DNA from: CAWHMS01 sp963830495
GTDB lineage: Bacteria > Actinomycetota > Actinomycetes > Propionibacteriales > Nocardioidaceae
Length of the DNA: 64,000 bases
Reading direction: 5' to 3'
Assembly (NCBI GenBank): GCA_963830495.1
Contig: CAWHMS010000003.1
Coordinates: 62,001 to 126,000, forward strand
The notes beneath the pieces were generated by a model that ran no database searches, was not told where the DNA came from, and saw nothing but the letters and a program-made list of their open reading frames with translations. The position numbers and the translations under genes were made by a program. How positions within the stretch are numbered: the stretch's first letter is position 1; every line of letters begins with the position of its first letter. Positions 10,923 through 19,241 of this stretch are shown here, piece by piece.

Positions 10923-12032
10923 ATGCGTCAGGATCAGCGGGTGCCTCGAGATCCTGGCCGGTTGGCGCGCGACGCCAGGACCGGCTGTCTACCGCTGAGC
11001 GTTGACCAGTTGGACCAACTCGGCTTCAGTAGCTCGACGGTTCGCGGACGTCGTTGGCGGCGTACGTCGCACGGTCACTATGGCCCTGCCGAGGCAGGAG
11101 TCATCGACGGCCGCCGTACACCGCTGCAGCGGATCCTCGAGTCGGCTCCCCTGCTGCCGACTGAGGCTGCGCTGACGGGTTGGTCCGCCGCTTACCTGGC
11201 GGCAGTCGGCGGCATTGACGGGCGCGCGTCCACCACGGGCGCCGAGCAGCCAGTGCCGATCCTTCTCGGAAGAGACCTAGGTCGGCGGACAACGCGGGAG
11301 CGCAACTATCTGCGAGGCCGGATCGGACCAGAGGAGATCGAGACGGCGGTCGTGCGCGTGCGCAGTCTGGTGGGAATCTCGCCGGCCGAGGTGGTGCTTC
11401 CCACGGCTGTCGCTACCCGGGCGATCTTCGATTCGATGCAGGCCGCCGAGGACCTGGCCGAGGCGGTTGCCTACGTCGATGCCTGGTTGAACGCCGGTGT
11501 GGTCACGATCGACGCACTCACGGACTACGCAGCGGGCCGTCCGGGCGCTCGACACATCGTGACGATTCGCCGAGCCATCGAGATGGCCGACGCAGCGGCA
11601 CGCAGCCCGTGGGTGAGTCGGCTCCGGATTTTCTACGTCACCGTCGCTGGCCTTCCAACGCCGCAGGTCAATGTGCCGATCTTCGACGTCGGTGGCCGCC
11701 TTCTCGGGATCGCCGACCTGTTGGACAAGGAGGCCGGACTTGTCACCGAGTTCGACGGGCAGGATCACCGCCAGCGGCGGCAGCACCGCGCGGACAACGA
11801 TCGCGAGGAGTGGTTCGAGGACGCCGGACTGGTCGTCGTACGTGCTGACAGCTTGGACCTGACCTCGTACGAATCTCGGCTAGTAGATCGGCTTCGCTCA
11901 GGCCACCGCCGTGGGATGCAGCGCGACCGCACGCGTGACCGCTGGACGCTGACGCCACCCCAGTGGTGGCTCGAGCAGAACGACCACGTCGACCTGTCTG
12001 ATGATGAGAAAGAGAAGTTGTTCGGCTGGTGA
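10923..12032 (+). CDS. AbiEi-like / Vsr-fold endonuclease-like protein
   Basis: 369 residues. The N-terminal part (LSVDQLDQLGFSSSTVRGRRW, then TSHGHYG) resembles the winged-helix start of AbiEi-type proteins. The C-terminal third has the pattern of short restriction-like endonucleases: LPTPQVNVPIFD, GIADLLDKEAGLVTEFDGQDHR, then DNDREEWFEDAGLVVVRADSLDL. Acidic residues D/E before the EFDG motif could bind metal. Single-gene copies of this type are frequent in Nocardioides-like genomes; the function is unknown to me. The start is uncertain: ATG 10899 or 10923, neither with a strong ribosome site. It is distantly comparable to the gene at 20823-21731. Confidence 0.65.
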   Translation: MRQDQRVPRDPGRLARDARTGCLPLSVDQLDQLGFSSSTVRGRRWRRTSHGHYGPAEAGVIDGRRTPLQRILESAPLLPTEAALTGWSAAYLAAVGGIDGRASTTGAEQPVPILLGRDLGRRTTRERNYLRGRIGPEEIETAVVRVRSLVGISPAEVVLPTAVATRAIFDSMQAAEDLAEAVAYVDAWLNAGVVTIDALTDYAAGRPGARHIVTIRRAIEMADAAARSPWVSRLRIFYVTVAGLPTPQVNVPIFDVGGRLLGIADLLDKEAGLVTEFDGQDHRQRRQHRADNDREEWFEDAGLVVVRADSLDLTSYESRLVDRLRSGHRRGMQRDRTRDRWTLTPPQWWLEQNDHVDLSDDEKEKLFGW

Positions 12033-12094
12033 TGCGGGCAGGGTCGGACTACGTATCTTCGCCGCGCCGGGTTCCCCAGGGATTCGCGACCGGG

Positions 12095-12711
12095 TCAGGA
12101 GAGCAGGTGGGTGAGGGTGGTGATGGTGGTCGGCGTATGCGTGTGGTTGATCCCGTGCATGCCGAGGGCCTGCGCCGCGGCGACGTTGGCGGGTACGTCG
12201 TCGACGAACACGGTTCGTTCGGGCGCGACATCCATTCGCCGACAGGTCAGCTCGAAGATGGCCGGGTCCGGCTTCTCCAGGCCGACCTCGTGCGAGTAGA
12301 TGATCGGGTCGAATATCCGAGAGAACCCGTAGCGCCGCTCCTCCTCGCGCCGGGCGCCGTCGCCAGAGTTGCTGATGATCGCGAGACGGTACGTCGGACG
12401 GAGCGATGCGACGTACCCCATCAGGTCGTCGTCGAGACGCCCGCAGTAGGCGTCCCACATGTCCGCGAACATCGCCTCGACCTCGGCGTCGCTGACCCCC
12501 AGCGCGTCCTGGTAGGCCGCGCGTACTCCGGCTTCGCTGACGTCACCGGTGCCTATTCCAGCCAGGTCCAGACCGGCGACCCGGGAGCGCCACACCTCCG
12601 AGTCGCTGCCGAGGCGACTGGCCCAGCGGTCCAGCCAGGCAGTCCCCCAGTCCTCGTCGACGATCTCGAGCACACACCCCCGATGTCGAGCACCACGGCC
12701 GTGATGGTCAT
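12095..12711 (-). pseudogene. HAD-IA family hydrolase with a 5' frame break
   Basis: The body (LGVSDAEVEAMF cap, AIISNSGDGAR motif II, VGLEKPDPAIFE motif III, VFVDDVPANV motif IV) is a normal HAD hydrolase. The first residues MTITAVVLDIGGV, carrying the motif I aspartate, are in another frame beginning at 12711. They would join the body at LEIVDED if the TGTGTG at 12672-12677 were TGTG. The break is therefore a two-base expansion in a dinucleotide run, either real slippage or a sequence error. A start at GTG 12673 would lose the nucleophile. Confidence 0.7.
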
Positions 12712-12837
12712 CGTGCTGGCAGCGGCCCTATCGCGCGAGCCGGCTGCCGTCGCGAGCCGTTTGTCGTCAGCATCGGCACTCCATCGCGAGCGGTCCTGTC
12801 GTCAGGGGTCGCCACCACGTGTCGCGGGTCTCGCACT

Positions 12838-13857
12838 TCACCGCTTGGCGTGGGCCCACTCGAGAAGTCGGTCCAGCGGCCAGGTGTTCACGACACGCTC
12901 GGCTGGTACGCCGTTGGCCACCGCCCGGGCGCACCCGTACTCCTGGAAGCTGAGCTGGCCCGGAGCATGTGCATCGGTGTCGATGCTGAACAAGCAACCA
13001 CTGTCCACCGCAAGCTTGATCAAGCGGGACGGCGGATCGCGGCGCTCGGGCCGGGAGTTGATCTCGACCGCGACGTCGAACTGGGCGCAGGCCGCGAAGA
13101 CCACCTCGGCATCGAAGGTCGACTCCGGCCTGATCCCACGGCCTCCCTCGACCAGCCGACCCGTGCAGTGGCCGAGCACGTTGGTGAACGGACTCGCGAT
13201 ACCTCCGACCATCCGCTGCGTCATGGTCGCCGAGTCCGAGCGCAGCTTCGAGTGGACGCTGGAGACCACGACCTCCAGCTGGCTGAGCATCGACCGGGTC
13301 TGGTCGAGCTTGCCGTCCTCGAGGATGTCGACCTCGATCGCCTTGAGCAGCCGGAAGTCGTCGTGTTCCTCGTTCACCTGGTCGATCACCTCGATCTGCT
13401 CGGTGAGGCGCTCGGCCGTCAGCCCGCTGGCCACCGTGAGGCGCGGAGAGTGGTCGGTGAGGGCCAGGTAGTCGTGGCCGAGACCCCGCGCCGCCGACAC
13501 CATCTCCTCGATCGGCGAGCCACCGTCAGACCAGTTCGAGTGTGAGTGCAAGTCGCCTCGCAGCTGGGCGCGCAGCTCCTCGCCGCCCTCGGCCAGCGGT
13601 TGCGCCCCCCGAGCGCGCAGATCCACCAGCTTCTTGGGCACACCACCGGTGGCAGCCTCCATGACCACGGCGGACGTCGACGGCCCGAGGTTCGCGAGCT
13701 CCGTCAGCGACCTTGCGGCGATCCGCTCCTCGAGCTGCCCCTCGGGCAGGTCCTCGAGGGTCCACGCCGCCTTGCGGTAGGCCTCGACTCGGCGCGTCTC
13801 GGCGCGATCCCGCTCGAGCCAGTAGGCGATCTCCTTCAACGCCGCGATCCCGTCCAT
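12838..13857 (-). CDS. PHP-domain phosphoesterase with PolX-type helix-hairpin-helix N-terminus
   Basis: 339 residues. The first 90 (IAYWLERDR, VEAYRKAAWTLEDLP, ARSLTELANLGPSTSAVV) look like the N-terminal and hairpin region of DNA polymerase X. The rest is a PHP metal-dependent phosphoesterase: GDLHSHSNWSDG, ALTDHSPR, KAIEVDIL, VVVSSVHSKL, EINSRPERRD, SIDTDAHAPGQL. The nucleotidyltransferase palm of PolX is absent, so this is a stand-alone HhH-PHP protein, perhaps a 3' exonuclease or a phosphatase. It lies convergent-free between the HAD gene and the divergent regulator gene. Confidence 0.85.
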   Translation of the reverse strand: MDGIAALKEIAYWLERDRAETRRVEAYRKAAWTLEDLPEGQLEERIAARSLTELANLGPSTSAVVMEAATGGVPKKLVDLRARGAQPLAEGGEELRAQLRGDLHSHSNWSDGGSPIEEMVSAARGLGHDYLALTDHSPRLTVASGLTAERLTEQIEVIDQVNEEHDDFRLLKAIEVDILEDGKLDQTRSMLSQLEVVVSSVHSKLRSDSATMTQRMVGGIASPFTNVLGHCTGRLVEGGRGIRPESTFDAEVVFAACAQFDVAVEINSRPERRDPPSRLIKLAVDSGCLFSIDTDAHAPGQLSFQEYGCARAVANGVPAERVVNTWPLDRLLEWAHAKR

Positions 13858-14025
13858 CACGCCAAGACTAGTCAGCAGCACACCGCGACAGGCAAGCGTG
13901 GTCGAGCGCCCGCGGCGAGCGCGGCCAGGGGCGAATGGGCGCACGCCATACGGCGATCCGGGTTGCTCGAGACCGACGAGGGGTCTTTGTCGAACAGTCA
14001 CAAAGTCGATGACTACGCTGTGGAG

Positions 14026-15180
14026 ATGATTCGTGGCCGGGTCTCTGCGACCCGTCGGCTGGAGAAGGCCGTGGGCACGTTGCAGGCGGCAGCGATCGCG
14101 CAGATGCGCGAGGACCTGCCATGGTTCCGGGCACTCGACCCTGAGGATCGGTCCTGGATCGGACTCATCGCTGGCGCGGGCATCTCGTCGTTCGTCGATT
14201 GGTACCGCGATCCGGACGCCAGCACGACCAACACCTCGGAGATCTTCGGCAACGCCCCCCGGGAGCTCACCGGCGTCGTAACACTGCAGCAGACCGTCGA
14301 GATGGTGCGTACGACGATCGGCGTGGTCGAGTCGCAGGTCGAGTCGATCGTCAGCCAGCGCGACGCGCCAGCAGTCCGCGAGGCTGTGATGCTCTACTCG
14401 CGGGAAGTCGCCTTCGCCGCGGCGGAGGTCTATGCCCGAGCAGCCGAGCAGCGCGGCGCCTGGGACGCCCGGCTGGAGGCGCTCGTCGTCGACTCCGTGC
14501 TGAGGGGCGAGGCCGACGAAGCGGTTCGATCGCGAGCAACCGCCCTCGGCTGGGTTTCCACGAGCGGCGTCTGCGTGGTGCTGGGCTATACGCCGTCGGG
14601 CGACTCCGCCGATGCAGTGGAGCGGATCAAGCGCTCCGCCCGGGCTCATCACCTCGACGCGTTGTGCGCCGTCCAGGGCGACCGGGTGGCCGTGGTGCTG
14701 GGCGGGGTGAGCGACACCGACAAGGCGGCGGCAGCCATCGCGTCGCACTTCGGCACGGGAGCGATCGTCACCGGTCCGCTCGTCGAGGACCTGCTGGCCG
14801 CGAACGTCTCTGCCCGGTCAGCGGTCGCGGGACTTCGCGCGGCGGTGGCGTGGCCGGATGCGCCTCGACCCGTGTCGAGCGCTGATCTGCTGCCCGAGCG
14901 GGCCTTGGCCGGAGACGGTCACGCCAGACGGGAGCTGGTGACAGAGATCTACCAGCCGCTCGCCGAAGCCGGATCCGGTCTGCTCGAGACGCTGACGACG
15001 TACCTGAGCACGAGCGGCTCGATCGAGGCGACCGGCAGGGCGCTGTTCGTGCACCCGAACACCGTTCGCTACCGGCTGCGGCGCATCGCCGACGTGACCG
15101 GCTTGTCACCCAGCGATGCGCGCGATGCCTACACCTTGCAGCTTTCCCTCACCCTCGGCCGGCTGCTCAGCTCTGCCTGA
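14026..15180 (+). CDS. PucR-type activator of the fab operon (FasR-like)
   Basis: 384 residues. A long N-terminal sensor region and a GGDEF-like middle end in a PucR C-terminal helix-turn-helix (LLETLTTYLSTSGSIEATGRALFVHPNTVRYRLRRIADVTGL). It sits immediately before fabD, as FasR does in Streptomyces coelicolor and Rv2242 does in M. tuberculosis. By that analogy it activates fabD-fabH-acpP-fabF. Upstream TTGTCG and TACGCT elements, the latter only about 8 bases before the ATG, suggest a leaderless transcript. The in-frame GTG at 14020 is an alternative start. Confidence 0.87.
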   Translation: MIRGRVSATRRLEKAVGTLQAAAIAQMREDLPWFRALDPEDRSWIGLIAGAGISSFVDWYRDPDASTTNTSEIFGNAPRELTGVVTLQQTVEMVRTTIGVVESQVESIVSQRDAPAVREAVMLYSREVAFAAAEVYARAAEQRGAWDARLEALVVDSVLRGEADEAVRSRATALGWVSTSGVCVVLGYTPSGDSADAVERIKRSARAHHLDALCAVQGDRVAVVLGGVSDTDKAAAAIASHFGTGAIVTGPLVEDLLAANVSARSAVAGLRAAVAWPDAPRPVSSADLLPERALAGDGHARRELVTEIYQPLAEAGSGLLETLTTYLSTSGSIEATGRALFVHPNTVRYRLRRIADVTGLSPSDARDAYTLQLSLTLGRLLSSA

Positions 15181-15313
15181 TCGCGGCCTGGTACGTCGCG
15201 CGTGCGGGCGGGGACGCCTCGCGGGCCCGAGCCACGGCCTTGTAGGAAACCTACAACAACACCCCGCCAACTTTCGTCGCGGCGCCACCGCGGGTCCGGC
15301 GACCCGACACGGC

Positions 15314-16507
15314 ATGATGGGGCGGGTGCTCGTGATTGTTGCGCCCGGTCAGGGCGCCCAGACGCCCGGCTTCCTCCAGCGCTGGCTTGAGGATCCCTCG
15401 TACGCCGACCGGCTGCACTGGCTCTCTGCCGTCAGCGGGCTCGACCTCGCTCACTACGGCACCGCGGCAGACGCCGAGACGATCAGGGACACCGCGATCG
15501 CGCAACCCCTTCTCGTAGGCTCCAGCCTGGTCGCCGCGCTCTCGCTCTTCCCTCATCCAGCGGATGTCTACGGCCGCATCGGTGCGGTGGCGGGACACAG
15601 CGTGGGCGAGATCGCCGCCGCCACCGGAGCCGGGGTGATGACTGCCGAACAGGCCATGGTCTTCGTCCGCGAGCGGGGTCGGTCGATGGCCGAGGCGTCG
15701 GCCGCGACTCCGACGGGCATGAGCGCCGTACTCGGTGGCGACCGCGACGGGGTGCTGGCTCGCCTGGACGATCTGGGGCTCACCCCTGCCAACGACAACG
15801 GCGCCGGGCAGGTGGTGGCGGCCGGCACCCTCGAGCAGTTGCAGGCGCTGGCCGACAACCCGCCCGAGAAGGCGCGTGTCATCCCCTTGAGCGTTGCCGG
15901 CGCGTTTCACACCGACCACATGAAGCCTGCGGTCGACGTACTCGGCCAACTCGCCAGAGCCGTGTCCACCCATGACACCCGCACTCGCCTCATCTCCAAC
16001 CGCGACGGCCAGGTGATCCACGACGGCCGCGAGGTACTGCGACGCCTGGTGACCCAGGTCAGCAACCCGGTGCGCTGGGATCTGTGCATGCAGACGATGT
16101 CCGACCTCGGCGTCACCGGCATCCTCGAGATGCCTCCGGCAGGCACCCTCGTCGGCATCGCCAAGCGTCAGCTCAAGGGAGTCGAGACCTTCGCGCTCAA
16201 GACGCCCGACCAGCTCGACGACGCACGCGCCTTCGTGGACAAGCACGGCGACGCGTCCCCGATCGACTCGACACCCACCTGGCGCATGCTCGTCTCGCCC
16301 GCCAAGGGCACGTTCTGCAAGGCCGACGAGGCGCCGGAAGGGACCCTGCTCCTCCCCGAGACAGTCGTGGGAGAGGTCAGCAACCTGCGCGGGTCCACGC
16401 CCGTCTTGGCTCCGTACGGCGGCAGCGTCGTGGAGTGGATCGTCGAAGACGGCGACCTGGTCTCGCCCGGCCAGCCGCTCGTGCGGCTGCACCCCGAAAG
16501 CGACTGA
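15314..16507 (+). CDS. fabD: Malonyl-CoA:ACP transacylase with C-terminal lipoyl/biotinyl-like domain
   Basis: 397 residues; it loads malonate onto acyl carrier protein. The catalytic Ser96 is in GHSVGE and His199 in AGAFHTDHM, with the GQGAQ loop at the N-terminus. Residues about 320-397 are an unusual extension. It ends in APYGGSVVEWIVEDGDLVSPGQPLVRLHP, written here only to its key parts: GG-V, EDGD and PGQPL. This is the hairpin pattern of lipoyl/biotinyl domains, but no AMKM- or DKA-type modified lysine is visible. The start may be ATG 15314/15317 or GTG 15326, the last matching the usual family start. fabH follows after 1 bp. Confidence 0.93.
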   Translation: MMGRVLVIVAPGQGAQTPGFLQRWLEDPSYADRLHWLSAVSGLDLAHYGTAADAETIRDTAIAQPLLVGSSLVAALSLFPHPADVYGRIGAVAGHSVGEIAAATGAGVMTAEQAMVFVRERGRSMAEASAATPTGMSAVLGGDRDGVLARLDDLGLTPANDNGAGQVVAAGTLEQLQALADNPPEKARVIPLSVAGAFHTDHMKPAVDVLGQLARAVSTHDTRTRLISNRDGQVIHDGREVLRRLVTQVSNPVRWDLCMQTMSDLGVTGILEMPPAGTLVGIAKRQLKGVETFALKTPDQLDDARAFVDKHGDASPIDSTPTWRMLVSPAKGTFCKADEAPEGTLLLPETVVGEVSNLRGSTPVLAPYGGSVVEWIVEDGDLVSPGQPLVRLHPESD

Positions 16508-16508
16508 C

Positions 16509-17513
16509 ATGACTGCAGCGATCAGCACCGCGACCGGCTCCTCGCACGCGGCGATCCTCGGCATCGGTGGATACCGGGCCAGCCGGATCGTCACCAACGA
16601 GGAGATCTGCCAGCACATCGACTCCACCGACGAGTGGATCCAGACCCGCTCCGGGATCATCGAGCGCCGCTTCGCCGAGCCGCACGAGACCGTGCAGATG
16701 ATGAGCGTGCAGTCCTCCCGCCAGGCGATCGAGCGGGCCGGGCTGGATCCGGCGCAGATCGACTGCGTCCTCGTGGCAACCGTGTCGCATCTGATGCAGA
16801 CACCGGCCGTGGCCCCCCTCGTCTCGGACGAGCTCGGCGCTACGCCGGCGGCAGCTCTCGACATCTCCGCCGCCTGCGCCGGCTTCTGCTACGCGGTCGG
16901 TATGGCGGCAGACATGGTGCGCAGCGGCAGCGCCAAGTACGTGCTGGCCATCGGGGTGGAGCGACTGTCCGACATCACCGACATCACCGACCGCGGTACG
17001 GCGTTCATCTTCGCCGACGGGGCAGGAGCGGCCGTGATCGGTCCGTCCGACGTCGAAGGCATCGGCCCGGTCGTATGGGGCGCCGACGGGTCGAAATTCG
17101 ACCTGATCCGGCAGAAGGAGACGTGGATGGAGGTGCTCGACCTCGAGAATCCCGCGATGCCGCACCTCCGGATGGACGGCAACCCGGTGTTCCGATGGGC
17201 GTCGTACGAGATGGCCAAGGTGGCCACCGAGGCTCTCGATCGCGCGGGCGTCAAGCCGGTCGACCTCGACGCCTTCATCCCGCACCAGGCGAACATGCGC
17301 ATCGTGGACGCAATGGCGCGGGCCCTGAAGCTTCCCGACCACGTCGCGGTCGCCCGCGACATCGTGTACCAGGGCAACAGCTCGGCCGCGTCGATCCCGT
17401 TGGCGGCCAACGCCATGCTCGAGTCCGGCGAGGCGAAGAGTGGTGACACCGCCCTGATGATCGCCTTCGGCGCCGGCCTTGCCTATGCCGCCCAGGTCGT
17501 CACGCTGCCGTGA
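16509..17513 (+). CDS. fabH: Beta-ketoacyl-ACP synthase III
   Basis: 334 residues; it condenses a short acyl-CoA primer with malonyl-ACP to start fatty-acid synthesis, with primer choice setting straight or branched chains. The Cys-His-Asn triad is complete: C123 in SAACAGF, H259 in IPHQANMRI and N290 in GNSSAAS. It is translationally coupled to fabD (1 bp gap) and followed by a hairpin before acpP. Confidence 0.95.
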   Translation: MTAAISTATGSSHAAILGIGGYRASRIVTNEEICQHIDSTDEWIQTRSGIIERRFAEPHETVQMMSVQSSRQAIERAGLDPAQIDCVLVATVSHLMQTPAVAPLVSDELGATPAAALDISAACAGFCYAVGMAADMVRSGSAKYVLAIGVERLSDITDITDRGTAFIFADGAGAAVIGPSDVEGIGPVVWGADGSKFDLIRQKETWMEVLDLENPAMPHLRMDGNPVFRWASYEMAKVATEALDRAGVKPVDLDAFIPHQANMRIVDAMARALKLPDHVAVARDIVYQGNSSAASIPLAANAMLESGEAKSGDTALMIAFGAGLAYAAQVVTLP

Positions 17514-17527
17514 CCCGACACCAGATT

Positions 17528-17546
17528 TCCGCAGATCAGCTGCGGA
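17528..17546 (+). promoter_or_regulatory. Hairpin between fabH and acpP
   Basis: TCCGCAG and CTGCGGA (17528-17534, 17540-17546) form a perfect 7-bp stem with loop ATCAG. A second small stem, CCCC-AACC-GGGG, follows. With no T-run it looks more like a processing or attenuation element inside the fab transcript than a terminator. Confidence 0.45.
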
Positions 17547-17600
17547 CCTCCCCAACCGGGGACCATTCCCGCCCACCAGCTTTGCGAAGGAGCCAGCCAG

Positions 17601-17849
17601 ATGGCCAGCACTGAGGAGATCCGCGCCGGACTCGCCGGCATCGTCAACGAGGTCGCCGGTATCCCGGCCGACGACGTACAGCTCGACAAGTCGTTCACCG
17701 ACGACCTCGATGTCGACTCGCTCTCGATGGTCGAGGTCGTCGTGGCCGCTGAGGAGCAGTTCGGCGTCACGATCCCCGACGACGAGGTCAAGAACCTCAA
17801 GACCGTCGGAGACGCCGTCGCCTACATCGAGAACGCCCAGAACTCCTGA
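17601..17849 (+). CDS. acpP: Acyl carrier protein
   Basis: 82 residues, acidic, carrying growing acyl chains on a phosphopantetheine arm. The attachment serine is Ser40 in DVDSLSMVEV. A clear AAGGAG site precedes the ATG. The gene stands between two hairpins within the fab operon, which may allow more ACP than enzyme to be made. Confidence 0.96.
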   Translation: MASTEEIRAGLAGIVNEVAGIPADDVQLDKSFTDDLDVDSLSMVEVVVAAEEQFGVTIPDDEVKNLKTVGDAVAYIENAQNS

Positions 17850-17864
17850 CCCACTCTCCCGACC

Positions 17865-17906
17865 TGTCAGAAGCCAGTTGCCTCTCAGCGCAACTCACTT
17901 CTGACA
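17865..17906 (+). promoter_or_regulatory. Strong hairpin between acpP and fabF
   Basis: TGTCAGAAG (17865-17873) pairs perfectly with CTTCTGACA (17898-17906), and inside it AGTTGC (17876-17881) pairs with GCAACT (17890-17895). This two-tier stem lies 15 bases after the acpP stop. It lacks a T-run. Likely roles are partial termination or protection of the acpP mRNA 3' end. Confidence 0.55.
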
Positions 17907-17930
17907 ACCGGAGGAAGAGGAAGCAACGAG

Positions 17931-19226
17931 GTGACCCTGATGAGCTCAACGCGTGTCGTCGTGACCGGACTCGGTGCGACGTCGCCCGTGGGCGGTGACG
18001 CACCCACGACCTGGGAAGCACTGCTCGCGGGCAAGTCCGGTGTCCGCACCCTGACCGAGGACTGGGCAGAGCAGCTGCCGGCCCGGATCGCGGCGAGAGT
18101 GGCGGTGGAACCCGCCGAGGTGCTGGACCGGGTCAAGGCACGCCGCCTGGACCGGTCCGGGCAGTTCGCCCTGATCGCCGCCCTAGAAGCGTGGTCCGAT
18201 GCCGGCCTGGCGAGCGCCAGCCTGGCCGATGTCGACCTGGCCGACGAGGGTACGACGGCCAACACGAGTGTCGAGCCGGAGCGTCTCGGTGTGGCGATCG
18301 CGTCCGGAATTGGCGGGGTCACCACGTTGCTGTCCAACTACGACAAGTTGCTGGCCAGAGGACCGCGTCCGGTCTCGCCCCTGTCGATCCCGATGCTGAT
18401 GCCCAACAGTCCCGCGGCCAACGTCGGCTTGGCGATCGGCGCCAAGGCGGGCGTGCACACTCCCGTGTCGGCATGTGCATCGGGCAACGAGGCCATCGCT
18501 CAGGGGGTCGACATGATTCGGCTCGGCCGCGCAGATGTCGTCGTCGTCGGGGGAACCGAGGCTGCAATCCATCCCCTGCCGATGGCGGCCTTCGCCAACA
18601 TGCAGGCACTCTCGCGGCGAAACGACGACCCGGAGAAGGCCTCGCGCCCCTGGGACGTCGACCGTGACGGCTTCGTGCTCGGCGAAGGTGCCGCCGTCCT
18701 GGTGCTGGAGAGTGAAGAGCACGCCCGGGCACGCGGCGCGCGGGTGTACGCCGAGGTCGCCGGCGCCGGTGTGACGGCCGACTCGCACGACATCGCGCAG
18801 CCGGATCCGGAGGGACTTGGCGCCAGCAGAGCTATCACCCAGGCGATGACTGTCGGCGAGCTGAGCCCGAAGGACATCTTCCACATCAACGCTCATGCGA
18901 CGTCGACCCCGCAGGGTGACGTGGCCGAGTGTGTGGCGATCACCAGTGCCCTCGGCGGCGAGACCGATCACATTGTTGCGACCTCGACCAAGTCGATGAC
19001 CGGGCATCTGCTCGGCGCCGCCGGTGCGCTTGAGTCTGTGGCCAGCGTGCTGGCGCTGCAAGAGCGAGTCGTGCCGCCGACGATCAACCTCGACAACCTC
19101 GACCCCGCAGTCAAGCTCGACATCGCCACCGAGCAACGCAGCCTCCCTGACGGTGACATCGCAGCGCTCAACAATTCCTTCGGCTTCGGCGGCCACAACG
19201 TCGCCATCGCCTTCCGCTCCGCCTGA
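17931..19226 (+). CDS. fabF: Beta-ketoacyl-ACP synthase II
   Basis: 431 residues; the elongating condensing enzyme of fatty-acid synthesis. The active site is Cys182 (SACASGNEA), His322 (NAHATSTPQGD) and His359 (SMTGHLLGAAG). A GTG start at 17931 with GAGGA upstream was chosen; ATG 17940 (MSSTRVVVTG) is an equally reasonable start. It follows the acpP hairpin and precedes accD6 by 15 bp. Confidence 0.95.
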   Translation: MTLMSSTRVVVTGLGATSPVGGDAPTTWEALLAGKSGVRTLTEDWAEQLPARIAARVAVEPAEVLDRVKARRLDRSGQFALIAALEAWSDAGLASASLADVDLADEGTTANTSVEPERLGVAIASGIGGVTTLLSNYDKLLARGPRPVSPLSIPMLMPNSPAANVGLAIGAKAGVHTPVSACASGNEAIAQGVDMIRLGRADVVVVGGTEAAIHPLPMAAFANMQALSRRNDDPEKASRPWDVDRDGFVLGEGAAVLVLESEEHARARGARVYAEVAGAGVTADSHDIAQPDPEGLGASRAITQAMTVGELSPKDIFHINAHATSTPQGDVAECVAITSALGGETDHIVATSTKSMTGHLLGAAGALESVASVLALQERVVPPTINLDNLDPAVKLDIATEQRSLPDGDIAALNNSFGFGGHNVAIAFRSA

Positions 19227-19241
19227 GCATCCGAGGACGCC

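Noticed and set aside
12029..13471. A 480-codon plus-strand open frame
   Set aside because: Antisense to the HAD and PHP genes, whose catalytic motifs are explicit.
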